Shown piece after piece: positions 9,191 through 17,837 of a stretch of 64,000 nt of DNA. The position numbers and the translations under genes were made by a program. A model generated the notes under the pieces. It made no database searches. It was not told where the DNA came from and saw nothing but the letters and a program-made list of their open reading frames with translations. Each line of letters begins with the position of its first letter. Within the stretch, counting starts at the first letter, position 1. This DNA comes from JAKAGZ01 sp963748105 (lineage in GTDB: Bacteria > Bacteroidota > Ignavibacteria > Ignavibacteriales > Ignavibacteriaceae): assembly GCA_963748105.1 (NCBI GenBank), contig CAVVHP010000016.1, positions 124,001-188,000 on the forward strand, written 5' to 3'.

Positions 9191-9851
9191 TGATGCTATC
9201 CGGTTCCTTTTCTTTTAATGCTAGCAGAATTCTTTTGTTAACTTCTTCAACGCTTCCTTCCGCATCAATATAGAGAACCTTCTTTTTAGTCTCGTAGTGT
9301 TTCAAAACTGGCTGAGTTGACTCCTTAAATACTTCTAGTCTGTGACGAATTACATCCTCGCTATCATCAGCTCTTTGATAAAAACTCTTTTCTATTCCAC
9401 ATTTAGGACACTTATCTAAATTTTCTATTTCACTAAGTGTAAATATAGTTTTACAAGATTTGCAAGCTCTTCTATTTGTTAGCCTGGCAATTATTTCTTC
9501 TTCCTTGGCTGAAAGAGTAATTACATAAAAATTGTAAATATCCATATTGGCAAGCATTTCATCAAAAACATGTGCCTGCAGGTGATTCCTTGGAAAACCA
9601 TCCATAATGAATCCATTTTTGCACCTGTCCTGCTCAAGTGTGTCTTTAATTATTCCGAACATAATATCGTCAGACACAAGTTCGCCTGCATTCATTGCTT
9701 CCTGTGCTTTAATCCCCATGGGAGTTTGTTCTTTAACAGCTAATCTTAAGATGTCCCCCGTAGAGATGTGCGGTATATTTAATTTGGAGCTAAGAATTTT
9801 GGCTTGAGTTCCTTTTCCAACGCCCGGAGATCCAAAAAGTATAAGACGCAT
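9177..9851 (-). CDS. adk: Adenylate kinase with zinc-type lid
   Basis: Adenylate kinase balances ATP + AMP and 2 ADP. The 224-residue long-lid form has the P-loop GSPGVGKGT (7-15), the AMP-binding TGDILR and DGFPRN segments, and a lid bearing four cysteines (C130, C133, C148, C151), the zinc-binding arrangement. The C terminus is extended by a few residues and its stop lies inside ftsE on the other strand. Confidence 0.95.
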   Translation of the reverse strand: MRLILFGSPGVGKGTQAKILSSKLNIPHISTGDILRLAVKEQTPMGIKAQEAMNAGELVSDDIMFGIIKDTLEQDRCKNGFIMDGFPRNHLQAHVFDEMLANMDIYNFYVITLSAKEEEIIARLTNRRACKSCKTIFTLSEIENLDKCPKCGIEKSFYQRADDSEDVIRHRLEVFKESTQPVLKHYETKKKVLYIDAEGSVEEVNKRILLALKEKEPDSITISA

Positions 9852-9939
9852 AAATTCTCACATTTTTTATTGCTAAGTTATTATTATTAGGTCTATTAAG
9901 CAAGATAAAAGGTAGTTTTAATATTCTTCTTTCTGGGGA

Positions 9940-10045
9940 TGTCCGAATTTTGTTTCCGAACATTGATAAAAAATATTTTTGATAACATTTAGTTTTTGTG
10001 CCTAATCACACATTATGATTTATTTTCTCATGGTATAAGATTTGA
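9940..10045 (+). promoter_or_regulatory. Possible enhancer half-sites and -24/-12-like element before TonB receptor
   Basis: TGTCCG (9940) and CCGAACA (9956) resemble the arms of the palindromes found before the adaptor gene at 22.1 kb but are spaced 7 bp further apart. A TGGTAT-N5-TTGA element lies at 10031-10045, 60 bp before the start of the receptor. The match to a sigma-54 promoter is partial, because the -12 GC dinucleotide is missing. Confidence 0.25.
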
Positions 10046-10105
10046 CTTTAAGGTTTATTGAAAGCTATGATTTTATGTTAACTGTATGAACTTTGTGATG
10101 CCCGG

Positions 10106-12505
10106 ATGAAATTGAAAATAATCTATTATATTCTGCCTTTTGTTGTCCTCACTTTATTTATTAATTTATCCGCACAATCTTTAAAATTTAAAGGTATTGT
10201 TGTTGATTCCATAACTAAACAACCTATTGAAAATGTAAATGTCTTTTTAATAGGGGAAAAGGAATCAACAACTACAAATTCAAAAGGGGAATTCGATTTT
10301 AAAGGACTTGAAAGTAGAATCAATTTGAAATTTACTCATATATCTTACAAAACAAGATCCCTTACATTTCAAGTACCCGGTCTAAGGCCGGATTCAGGTA
10401 TAATTATAAAACTCTCTTACGCTAATATTTCTTTACATGATGTTTACATTGTCTCAACGAAAAATCGGAAAAGATACAGTGAATCACCTTTACCTCTCGA
10501 AGTAATTACAAAAGATGAAATTCAAAAACGTCAAGCTCGGACTGTCGCGGATATTATTTCAGAAAAACCCGGACTCTCAATTCAAAGAGATGGAATATGG
10601 GCTACGAGTATATCAATTCGTGGTTTAACAGGTTCTGATGTAATAACACTTATAGATGGAAACAGAATTGAAACTGCTACAGATCTTGATGGTGCTTTGT
10701 CTTTATATAATCTGGATGATATAAAACAAATTGAAGTAATTAAAAATGCATCTTCAGTCTTATATGGAACCGGTGCACTTGGGGGTATAATTAATATTAT
10801 TACTGACGGTGCACAGTATTCTAATGGTTTCAGGATAAATGGTAGAATAAATTCCGGCTTTGGTACTGTTAATAAAGCATTAACAAATAGTGCCGAAATT
10901 TCTTTATCCAACAGAAATTGGGTAATGACTATTAATGGCAGTTATAGAAAAGCAGGGAATACTAAAACACCATCCAGGGAATTAATGAACAGTGGATATA
11001 ATGACGATTATATTTCAGGAAAACTTAAATTATTTCTTAATGAAAATAGTAAGCTGAGTTTATCTTATCAAAATTTTAAGGGCTGGGATATTGGGATTCC
11101 GGGAGGAGCAGGATTGTTCCCTGGTAATGCAGTAGTAAAATATTCATTTATAAAAAGGGATTTGTTTGATATCCAATATTCAATTAAAAATATTATTAAT
11201 CCACTAAAAGATCTGACAATTAAGTTTTATAACCAAAATATTTACAGGTTTGTTGAAAACTTCCCTAATCAAATACAAGTAATAAGTTCAACAAATGGAA
11301 ACCCTGAGCAAATTATTAATGTTGAAAGAATTACTCCAAGTGCCCGGCACTATGTAACGGGGTTACAATTACAAAGTAATTGGCTCTTTGGAAATAATCT
11401 TTTGCTTGCCGGTATTGATGCCTGGCAAAGAAATCTTGATAGCAGGAGAGAAAAAAGGATTATTCACAGTGAAAGAGATACACAAAGTAACCAGATTTCA
11501 CAAATGTATCTGGAAATTATAGGAGAAAAACCCTTACCAAATTCTTCGTTCAGAAGCATTGGGCTTTATTTTCAGGATGAATTCTCAATATTTTCGGAAA
11601 AACTAAAAATTACTGTTGGGGGACGCACTGACCAGATATTAGTAAAAAATGATTCAATAAGTAATCCTGTCTATTATTATACGATTCCGGAAGGGATGAA
11701 AAGTAAACCTGCCTCAGTCCTTAATTGGGGAAAAATGAATGTTAAGGATTATTCCTGGAGTAGTAATATTAATCTTTTATACGAGGCATCCACAAATATT
11801 AATTTAACATTTTCTTATTCACATTCGTTTCGTTCTGCTTCACTGGAGGAGAGATATAAGTATATAGATTTGGGAAGCCTTATAAGAATAGGGAATCCCT
11901 TCTTAAATCCAGAAAAAGGTAATTATTTTGATGGAGGCATAAGGATTCAAAATGATAATGATAATTTTAATTTTTATGGAAATATTTTTATCAACTTTTT
12001 AACAGATCAGATTATTGAATTGCCGGGAACTCTTGAGGGAAGAAATGCACTTCTCACCGTTAATGCTCGTAAATCAAGGTTTTATGGATTTGATTTTTCT
12101 GCTGGTTTTAACATCTCCGATAATTCACTCATAAGTATTGCAGCGGCTTATATTAGGGGGCAGGATATTTCAACTAATACTGAGTTGCCCGAAATTCCTC
12201 CATTTAACAGCAGGATTAATTACAGGTTAAATATGCCGGATTTATTATCCTGCGAATTATCAGCAAATGTATTTTCATCACAGAATAAAATTGCTCCCGG
12301 AGAATTATCTACACCGGGCTATGTCTACTATAATTTATATCTTTACAGCAGAACCTTTAAAATATTTGATTCCAAACTCAGGATAACAGCAGGGTGTGAA
12401 AATATTACAAATAAGCCATTCAGAAATCATCTTTCAACAAACAGGGGAATGATAATAAGTGAACCGGGGCGAAACATTTTTATGAAAATTAGTCTAAACT
12501 TTTAG
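10106..12505 (+). CDS. TonB-dependent outer-membrane receptor
   Basis: The 799-residue protein begins with a signal peptide (about 1-23, ending LSAQ). An N-terminal carboxypeptidase-regulatory-like beta domain follows (about 27-105, KGIVVDSITKQPIENVNVFL), typical of Bacteroidota receptors. The plug domain is at about 125-240, with SISIRGLTGSDVITLIDGNR and VLYGTGALGGIINI. A 22-strand barrel region ends in an aromatic residue (ISLNF). It imports a ligand using TonB energy. The plug resembles vitamin B12/siderophore receptors, but no ligand can be named. The next gene starts 8 bp after its stop, so it is probably co-transcribed with a DMT transporter. Confidence 0.88.
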   Translation: MKLKIIYYILPFVVLTLFINLSAQSLKFKGIVVDSITKQPIENVNVFLIGEKESTTTNSKGEFDFKGLESRINLKFTHISYKTRSLTFQVPGLRPDSGIIIKLSYANISLHDVYIVSTKNRKRYSESPLPLEVITKDEIQKRQARTVADIISEKPGLSIQRDGIWATSISIRGLTGSDVITLIDGNRIETATDLDGALSLYNLDDIKQIEVIKNASSVLYGTGALGGIINIITDGAQYSNGFRINGRINSGFGTVNKALTNSAEISLSNRNWVMTINGSYRKAGNTKTPSRELMNSGYNDDYISGKLKLFLNENSKLSLSYQNFKGWDIGIPGGAGLFPGNAVVKYSFIKRDLFDIQYSIKNIINPLKDLTIKFYNQNIYRFVENFPNQIQVISSTNGNPEQIINVERITPSARHYVTGLQLQSNWLFGNNLLLAGIDAWQRNLDSRREKRIIHSERDTQSNQISQMYLEIIGEKPLPNSSFRSIGLYFQDEFSIFSEKLKITVGGRTDQILVKNDSISNPVYYYTIPEGMKSKPASVLNWGKMNVKDYSWSSNINLLYEASTNINLTFSYSHSFRSASLEERYKYIDLGSLIRIGNPFLNPEKGNYFDGGIRIQNDNDNFNFYGNIFINFLTDQIIELPGTLEGRNALLTVNARKSRFYGFDFSAGFNISDNSLISIAAAYIRGQDISTNTELPEIPPFNSRINYRLNMPDLLSCELSANVFSSQNKIAPGELSTPGYVYYNLYLYSRTFKIFDSKLRITAGCENITNKPFRNHLSTNRGMIISEPGRNIFMKISLNF

Positions 12506-12513
12506 GTGATCAA

Positions 12514-13398
12514 TTGAATATTGATTCCTGGTTTTTATTGGCATTAGCATCGGCAGTATTTTCTGCTGGTGCTGCTTTGTCCCAAAAAGAAGTACTTTTC
12601 CGAATTGATGCTCTTCCGTTTTCTTTTCTGCTATTTCTTTTCGTTGCCTTTTTTTCGCTTCCTGCTGTTTTATATTTCGATATTACTGGCATTAGTGTTA
12701 CAAATCTTGGCGTTCTTTACATTAGATCTGCTCTTGGAGCTTTAAGTTTCCTTTTTGTTATGCTGTCCATAAAGAATATGGAAATAAGCCGGGCGTTGCC
12801 TTTGTTGGCACTCACTCCCGGATTTGTAGCGTTAGCAGCGTTTCTGTTTCTGAATGATAGTCTCACCATTCTCCAAATTGTAGGAATGTTATTATTAATT
12901 ACGGGGACTTATATTCTTGAAATAAAAAACAGAAATGATTTGCTTGAGCCATTTAAGGTTTTTTATAAATCGAGATCACATCTTTATGTCTTATCAGCAC
13001 TTTTGCTCTTTACAATTACGGCTATAACAGATCGTGCATTACTTAGTAAATATAAATTTCCGGCAGTATCATACTTCTTCTTTCAACAAATATTTTATAT
13101 GGTCACTTTTACATTGATTATTTTATTTGCTAAAAAGGGGGCCAAAAATCTTTCATTACTCAGGGATATTAAAGTATTAAAATGGCTGGTATTAATAGCA
13201 ATACTCACAATTGCATACAGGTTTAGTGAAATACTCGCAATAAAAATTGCACCCGTAGCTCTTGTACTTTCAGTTAAAAGGTTATCAATATTTATTGCAG
13301 TGATTGTTGGTGGTAAAATATTTAAGGAAAAGAATTTAATTAAAAAAATTATAGCGGCCGGTATTATATTAGCTGGCAGTTTTTTAATAATGCTCTAA
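12514..13398 (+). CDS. EamA/DMT-family transporter
   Basis: The 294-residue protein is almost wholly hydrophobic, with about ten predicted membrane helices arranged as two five-helix EamA repeats (about 5-135 and 150-292). The TTG at 12514 follows an AGGTGATCA ribosome-binding site at the end of the receptor gene. DMT proteins export metabolites or amino acids. The substrate here is unknown, although cotranscription with a TonB receptor suggests the pair handles one compound. Confidence 0.75.
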   Translation: MNIDSWFLLALASAVFSAGAALSQKEVLFRIDALPFSFLLFLFVAFFSLPAVLYFDITGISVTNLGVLYIRSALGALSFLFVMLSIKNMEISRALPLLALTPGFVALAAFLFLNDSLTILQIVGMLLLITGTYILEIKNRNDLLEPFKVFYKSRSHLYVLSALLLFTITAITDRALLSKYKFPAVSYFFFQQIFYMVTFTLIILFAKKGAKNLSLLRDIKVLKWLVLIAILTIAYRFSEILAIKIAPVALVLSVKRLSIFIAVIVGGKIFKEKNLIKKIIAAGIILAGSFLIML

Positions 13399-13500
13399 CT
13401 TTTCATTAATTAAATCTGATGAAAAACCACTCATAAAACTATTCACCCAGTTTAATAACAATACTCTTTTTTTCTTACGGACAGCAAATAGTAAGAATAA

Positions 13501-13518
13501 CTTCTTATTTATAAGAAG
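13501..13518. repeat. Palindrome / hairpin
   Basis: CTTCTTATTTATAAGAAG has 8-bp arms with a 2-nt centre and lies about 100 bp after the transporter. It could be an operator for the small ORF and hydrogenase operon or a weak terminator. No T-run follows. Confidence 0.3.
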
Positions 13519-13662
13519 GCATAAATCGTTAAATCTTACAAATCTTTACTTAAACATAAGTTTATTTATAAAAATTAGTGGCACTTAATATGCTCAATAT
13601 TGATGGGGTCTACCACTGTGCCTGCAGGTATAAAATAATCTCAACCTGGAGGTGAGGAAAAT

Positions 13663-13806
13663 ATGAAACTGCTTATATTAAAGATAGACCGAACCGCTAA
13701 TAATAGTTCCACAACTTATAGTTCTATCCCTGTCTTACTATTCTTACTATATCCGTTTTATCTTTTTTCTAATAAAGAAGTAATACTTACAAAAATAATT
13801 CAATAA
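13663..13806 (+). CDS. Small membrane protein, 47 residues
   Basis: An ATG at 13663 follows a near-perfect ribosome-binding site (GGAGGTGAGGAAAAT). The 47-codon frame gives a basic start (MKLLILKIDR), a Ser/Thr/Asn-rich linker and one membrane segment (IPVLLFLLYPFYLF), then a short Lys-containing tail. The strong ribosome-binding site and closeness to the receiver gene (33 bp) argue that it is translated. No family was recognised. It could be a leader peptide for the hydrogenase operon. Confidence 0.5.
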   Translation: MKLLILKIDRTANNSSTTYSSIPVLLFLLYPFYLFSNKEVILTKIIQ

Positions 13807-13839
13807 AAATGATCCAAAATAAAATACATGGAGTTGGAA

Positions 13840-14221
13840 ATGGCACTCATACTTGTGATTGATGATGATGTGGATATTCTCGATGCCAGTACTCTTGTCC
13901 TGGAAATGAAAGGGCACAAAGTAATGACTGCAACTAATCCTGATGATGGTTATGACCTGTTGATCAAAAAACACCCGGATTTAATTATTCTAGATGTTAT
14001 GATGAATGAGCCGGATGATGGATTTGTACTTGCACAGAAATTCAGAAGCGAGAAAATAGAAATCCCAATATTAATGTACACTTCAATTTCTAAAGGCAAT
14101 AGGTCTGGATTACGGAGTTAGTGAATTAGTCCCTGTTGATGATTTTGTGGAGAAACCTATTTCTCCAGCTGAATTGTTAGACAAGGTTGATAAATTATTA
14201 AAACTGAAAGTTGGAGGCTGA
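13840..14221 (+). pseudogene. Stand-alone receiver (REC) protein, one frameshift as read
   Basis: The frame gives a CheY-like receiver: acidic pocket IDDDVD (7-12), phospho-acceptor D52 in LIILDVMM, switch Thr in MYTSIS, and, in the shifted frame, the conserved Lys in DFVEKPISPAELLDKV. One extra base near 14095 (AAAGGCAAT) breaks the frame. Removing it gives a clean 126-residue protein with no output domain. ATG 13840 is chosen over 13828 because GGAG lies 6-7 bp before it. The gene is directly followed by hydC. With the kinase at 17838 it brackets the hydrogenase genes. Confidence 0.8.
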
Positions 14222-14223
14222 TA

Positions 14224-14698
14224 ATGTTAATAATGGAAAAGAATACTCTTTCAGAAGAAATACAGGAACTGGTAATTAAATATGGAAATGATCGTTCAGC
14301 CTTATTGCAGATATTACAGGATATTCAAAAAAAACACAAACACATTTCAGATTATGCCCAACAGGAAATTGCCAGGCTTCTGGATATTCATCCGGTTGAA
14401 GTTTACAGCGTTATAACTTTTTATTCTTTCCTGAAATCAAAACAGCGGGGAAGAAATATTGTAAGGCTTTGCAAAACAATTTCCTGTGATCTTCAGGGAC
14501 AGGCACGACGTTGAGGAAGCAGTTAAAAGAGAACTGGGCATTTCATTCGGAGAAACTACAAAAGATGAAAAAATAACGCTTGAGTATACTAATTGTCTGG
14601 GTATGTGCGATCAGGGACCAGCAATGATTATTAATGAAAGAGTCTATACAAAATTAGATCCTGAAAAAGCAGTAAAAATATTAAATGAAATTAAGTAG
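14224..14698 (+). pseudogene. hydC: NAD-linked [FeFe]-hydrogenase gamma subunit HydC (NuoE-like), one frameshift as read
   Basis: HydC is a thioredoxin-fold [2Fe-2S] protein that passes electrons to the flavin subunit. The cluster cysteines appear as RLCKTISCD (C-x4-C) in the first frame and NCLGMCDQGP (C-x3-C) in the second. One extra base near 14502 (CAGGCACG) separates the frames. Without it the product has 157 residues, normal for the family. The start ATG follows GGAGG by 6 bp, within the end of the receiver gene. Both halves are well conserved, with no extra stop. Confidence 0.8.
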
Positions 14699-14706
14699 AG
14701 GATTTG

Positions 14707-15921
14707 ATGGAAACCTTACTGGAAAATAAGAAGAAAAGAAAAGGCCCTGTGTTGTTTTCAGAATATAAACAGGGAGAATCAGTAAAAAAAACAGTTCAAA
14801 ATAAAAGAGAATATATTCTGCAGGAACTCAAAACTTCCGGGTTAAAAGGAAGAGGTGGTGCAGGATTTCCAACTTCAACAAAATGGATGCTAACAGCAGC
14901 TGCAAAAGCTGAAAAGAAATATGTTGTTTGCAATGCCGATGAAGGTGAACCGGGAACTTTTAAAGACAGGGTATCTTCTGCTTGAATATCCTGAACTTGT
15001 TTTTGACGGAATGGTGATAGCCGGATATACCATTGGTGCTAAATATGGAATAGTTTATCTCCGCGGTGAATATGAATATATGCTAAAATCTCTCGAGGAT
15101 TTTCTTGAGGGAATGCGTCAAGATAATCTTACTTGGTAAGAATATTGCCGGCAAAGAAGGATTTGATTTCGATATAACAATAAGGCTTGGTTCGGGCGCT
15201 TATGTTTGCGGAGAGGAAACTGCTTTGATTGAATCACTGGAAGGTTACAGGGGAGAACCTAGAAACCGCCCGCCTTATCCTGTTAATACTGGTTATCAAG
15301 GGATACCCAACAATTGTAAATAATGTAGAAACACTTGCCTCGGTTCCTCACATTATTATGAAGGGAGGTGAGTGGTTCAAAAAATATGGAACAGATAAAT
15401 CAACAGGCTCAAAATTATTTTCAGTTTCCGGTGATTGTGAAAAACCCGGTGTATATGAACTGCCATGGGGAACAACAATATAACGAATTATTGAAAATAG
15501 TTGGGGCGGAAAATACAAAAGCAGTTCAGATTGGCGGTGCATCAGGAACTTGTCTGCCTAAAATCACAGTTCGACAGGCAACTTGCATATGAAGATGCTG
15601 CGACCGGCGGATCTGTAATGATATTCAATGAAAAAAGAAATATGCTTGAAGTACTCCGGAATTTTCTTGGAATTCTTTGTGGAAGAATCCTGCGGACAGT
15701 GTACACCCTGCAGAATAGGTAACGTAAGGCTGCTCGAGGGTGTGGAAAAAATTGAGAATAATGAAATCACTTTTGCATACATAAATTCTCTTAAAGAACT
15801 CGGTAAGACAATGCAGGTTGCCTGCAAATGCGGGCTCGGACAGACAAGTCCGAATTCATTTATTACAATACTTGAAAACTTTAAAGAAGAAATATTCAAA
15901 TACGAAAGAAACGGGAGATAA
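14707..15921 (+). pseudogene. hydB: [FeFe]-hydrogenase beta subunit HydB (NuoF-like, short form), six frameshifts as read
   Basis: HydB carries FMN and oxidises or reduces NAD(H). The reconstructed protein has 402 residues with the FMN/NAD motifs KGRGGAGFPT and GAYVCGEETA, and the [4Fe-4S] motif ESCGQCTPCRIG plus the distant C in CKCGLG. Frame changes lie near 14970, 15131, 15301, 15480, 15562 and 15670, each a net +1. Removing them restores an unbroken frame. It lacks the N-terminal thioredoxin-like and C-terminal two-cluster ferredoxin domains of the long, electron-bifurcating HydB. hydA starts 1 bp after its stop. Read literally this is a pseudogene, but the absence of any other decay points to sequence error or a very recent event. 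Confidence 0.8.
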
Positions 15922-15922
15922 G

Positions 15923-17800
15923 ATGTCGAATAAAGATAATCCCAGAATACCTGTTAGCCAGCAAAAATTGAATGTTGAAAAACCTTCAGACATTACAACA
16001 ATCGGCGGAACGGTTTCTGTTCAAATAAATGAAAAGAAAATAAAAGTTCCTTTTGGTACAACAATATTAGAAGCTTGTCGCGAAAATCAAATACATATTC
16101 CTACATTATGTCATCATCCTGATCTCTGTATTGCAGGGAATTGCAGAATATGTGTTGTAGAAGTTGAAGGGATGAGAACTTTACAGGCTTCCTGTGCTTA
16201 TCCTATTACTTCTCCATTGAAAATTAAAACAACAACTCCAATGGTTAGGAAGGCACGCAGACACATTATCGACCTTCTATTGAGTGAACATTATGGTGAG
16301 TGCTATTCGTGTTCACGAAACGGTAACTGTGAATTACAGGCGTTGGCAAAAGAATACGGTGTTGACAGCTACACATTTGGCCATATTACAGAGCCTCTTT
16401 ATTCAGTTGATAAATCTTCTGATGCCGTAGTGAGAGATATGAATAAATGTGTGCTTTGTAAAAGATGTGTACGTACCTGCATTGATTTGCAGGAAGTCGG
16501 TGTGCTTGAGGCAATAGACAGGGGATATGATACACATATTGGAACATTTCTGGAAAAACCCCTGGCTGACGTAATTTGTATTAATTGTGGCCAGTGTATC
16601 AACAGATGTCCAACTGCTGCACTAAAGGCAAATGATCCATCAGATGAGATATGGAACGCAATTGATGATCCTAAGAAGCATGTTGTAATTCAGACTGCAC
16701 CATCACCGCGTGCTGCTATTGGAGAAGAATTTGGAATTGAAGCAGGACATTCATTTACCGGAGAATTAAACACCGCTCTCAGAAGAATTGGATTCGACAT
16801 GGTATTTGATACAAATTTTACCGCTGACCTTACTATTATGGAAGAGGGAACTGAACTGCTTAACAGGCTCAAAAGATTACTGGTGGATAAGGATCCTACC
16901 GTTAAACTTCCCCAGTTTACTTCGTGCTCGCCAGGATGGGTTAAATTCATCGAACATTTTAACCCTGAGTATCTCGATTATTTATCAACTGCCAAATCTC
17001 CTCAGCAAATGTTTGGTGCTCTGATTAAAACATTTTATGCAAACGAGACAAACATTGATCCGGCCGATATTGTAACCGTTGCTTTAATGCCTTGTTCAGC
17101 CAAGAAGTTTGAATGCAACAGGCCGGAAATGATAGATTCAGGATTTAAGGATGTTGATTATGGATTAACAACAAGAGAAATGGCAAAGATGATAAGGGAA
17201 GCGGGCATTTATTTGCCGGAAGTTCCTAAATCAAATTTTGATGAACCATTTGGAAATGCCTCGGGTGCCGGGCTTATTTTCGGAGCAACCGGTGGGGTAA
17301 TGGAAGCTGCATTGAGAACAGTATACGAATTAGTCACGGGCAGATCTGTACCATTTAAAAACCTGAACGTTGAACCCTGCCGCGGTTTTGAAGGGATAAA
17401 GCAGGCATCCGTTAAACTAACAGATTGCAAAAAAGAATATGAATTTCTGAATAACGTAGAATTGAAATTTGTTGTTGCCCATGGTACAGCAAATGCGAAA
17501 AAAGTAATGGAAATGTTAAAGAGAGGGGAACTTGATGATGTTCACTTTGTTGAGATAATGGCTTGTCCGGGAGGCTGCCTTGGAGGCGGAGGACAACCGA
17601 TTCCGACTTCACTGGAAATAAGAAAGAAGAGAGCGCAGGCAATATACGCCGAAGAAGCTACACTGCCTTTCAGGAAATCACATGAAAATCCCAGGATAAA
17701 GTATATTTATGAAAATTTCCTGACCGACGGACCGTGCGGAAAAACTTCTCATAAATTATTGCACACTAATTACACCAAAAGAGGTAAATTTATAGCATAG
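15923..17800 (+). CDS. hydA: [FeFe]-hydrogenase catalytic subunit HydA
   Basis: HydA makes or oxidises H2 at the H-cluster. The 625-residue protein (ATG 15923, after GGGAGATAAG) has a [2Fe-2S] domain (C63, C74, C77, C91), a His-ligated [4Fe-4S] site (H123, C127, C130, C136) and two [4Fe-4S] ferredoxin motifs (C176/179/182/186 and C219/222/225/229). The catalytic domain has H-cluster cysteines C335 (TSCSPGW), C391 (MPCSAKK), C548 and C552 (MACPGGCLGGGGQP). The usual TSCCP proton-relay cysteine is Ser336 here. The domain layout matches soluble NAD(P)-linked trimeric hydrogenases. The HydEFG maturases are not in the window. Confidence 0.93.
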   Translation: MSNKDNPRIPVSQQKLNVEKPSDITTIGGTVSVQINEKKIKVPFGTTILEACRENQIHIPTLCHHPDLCIAGNCRICVVEVEGMRTLQASCAYPITSPLKIKTTTPMVRKARRHIIDLLLSEHYGECYSCSRNGNCELQALAKEYGVDSYTFGHITEPLYSVDKSSDAVVRDMNKCVLCKRCVRTCIDLQEVGVLEAIDRGYDTHIGTFLEKPLADVICINCGQCINRCPTAALKANDPSDEIWNAIDDPKKHVVIQTAPSPRAAIGEEFGIEAGHSFTGELNTALRRIGFDMVFDTNFTADLTIMEEGTELLNRLKRLLVDKDPTVKLPQFTSCSPGWVKFIEHFNPEYLDYLSTAKSPQQMFGALIKTFYANETNIDPADIVTVALMPCSAKKFECNRPEMIDSGFKDVDYGLTTREMAKMIREAGIYLPEVPKSNFDEPFGNASGAGLIFGATGGVMEAALRTVYELVTGRSVPFKNLNVEPCRGFEGIKQASVKLTDCKKEYEFLNNVELKFVVAHGTANAKKVMEMLKRGELDDVHFVEIMACPGGCLGGGGQPIPTSLEIRKKRAQAIYAEEATLPFRKSHENPRIKYIYENFLTDGPCGKTSHKLLHTNYTKRGKFIA

Positions 17801-17837
17801 GCTTTATTAATAATTGTCTTATTACAAAAAGGCTGAT

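Noticed and set aside
14095..15670. Programmed frameshifting as the explanation for the broken hydrogenase genes
   Set aside because: Eight sites with no common slippery heptamer, no stimulatory structure seen and several in one gene would make translation negligible. Error or recent mutation is simpler.
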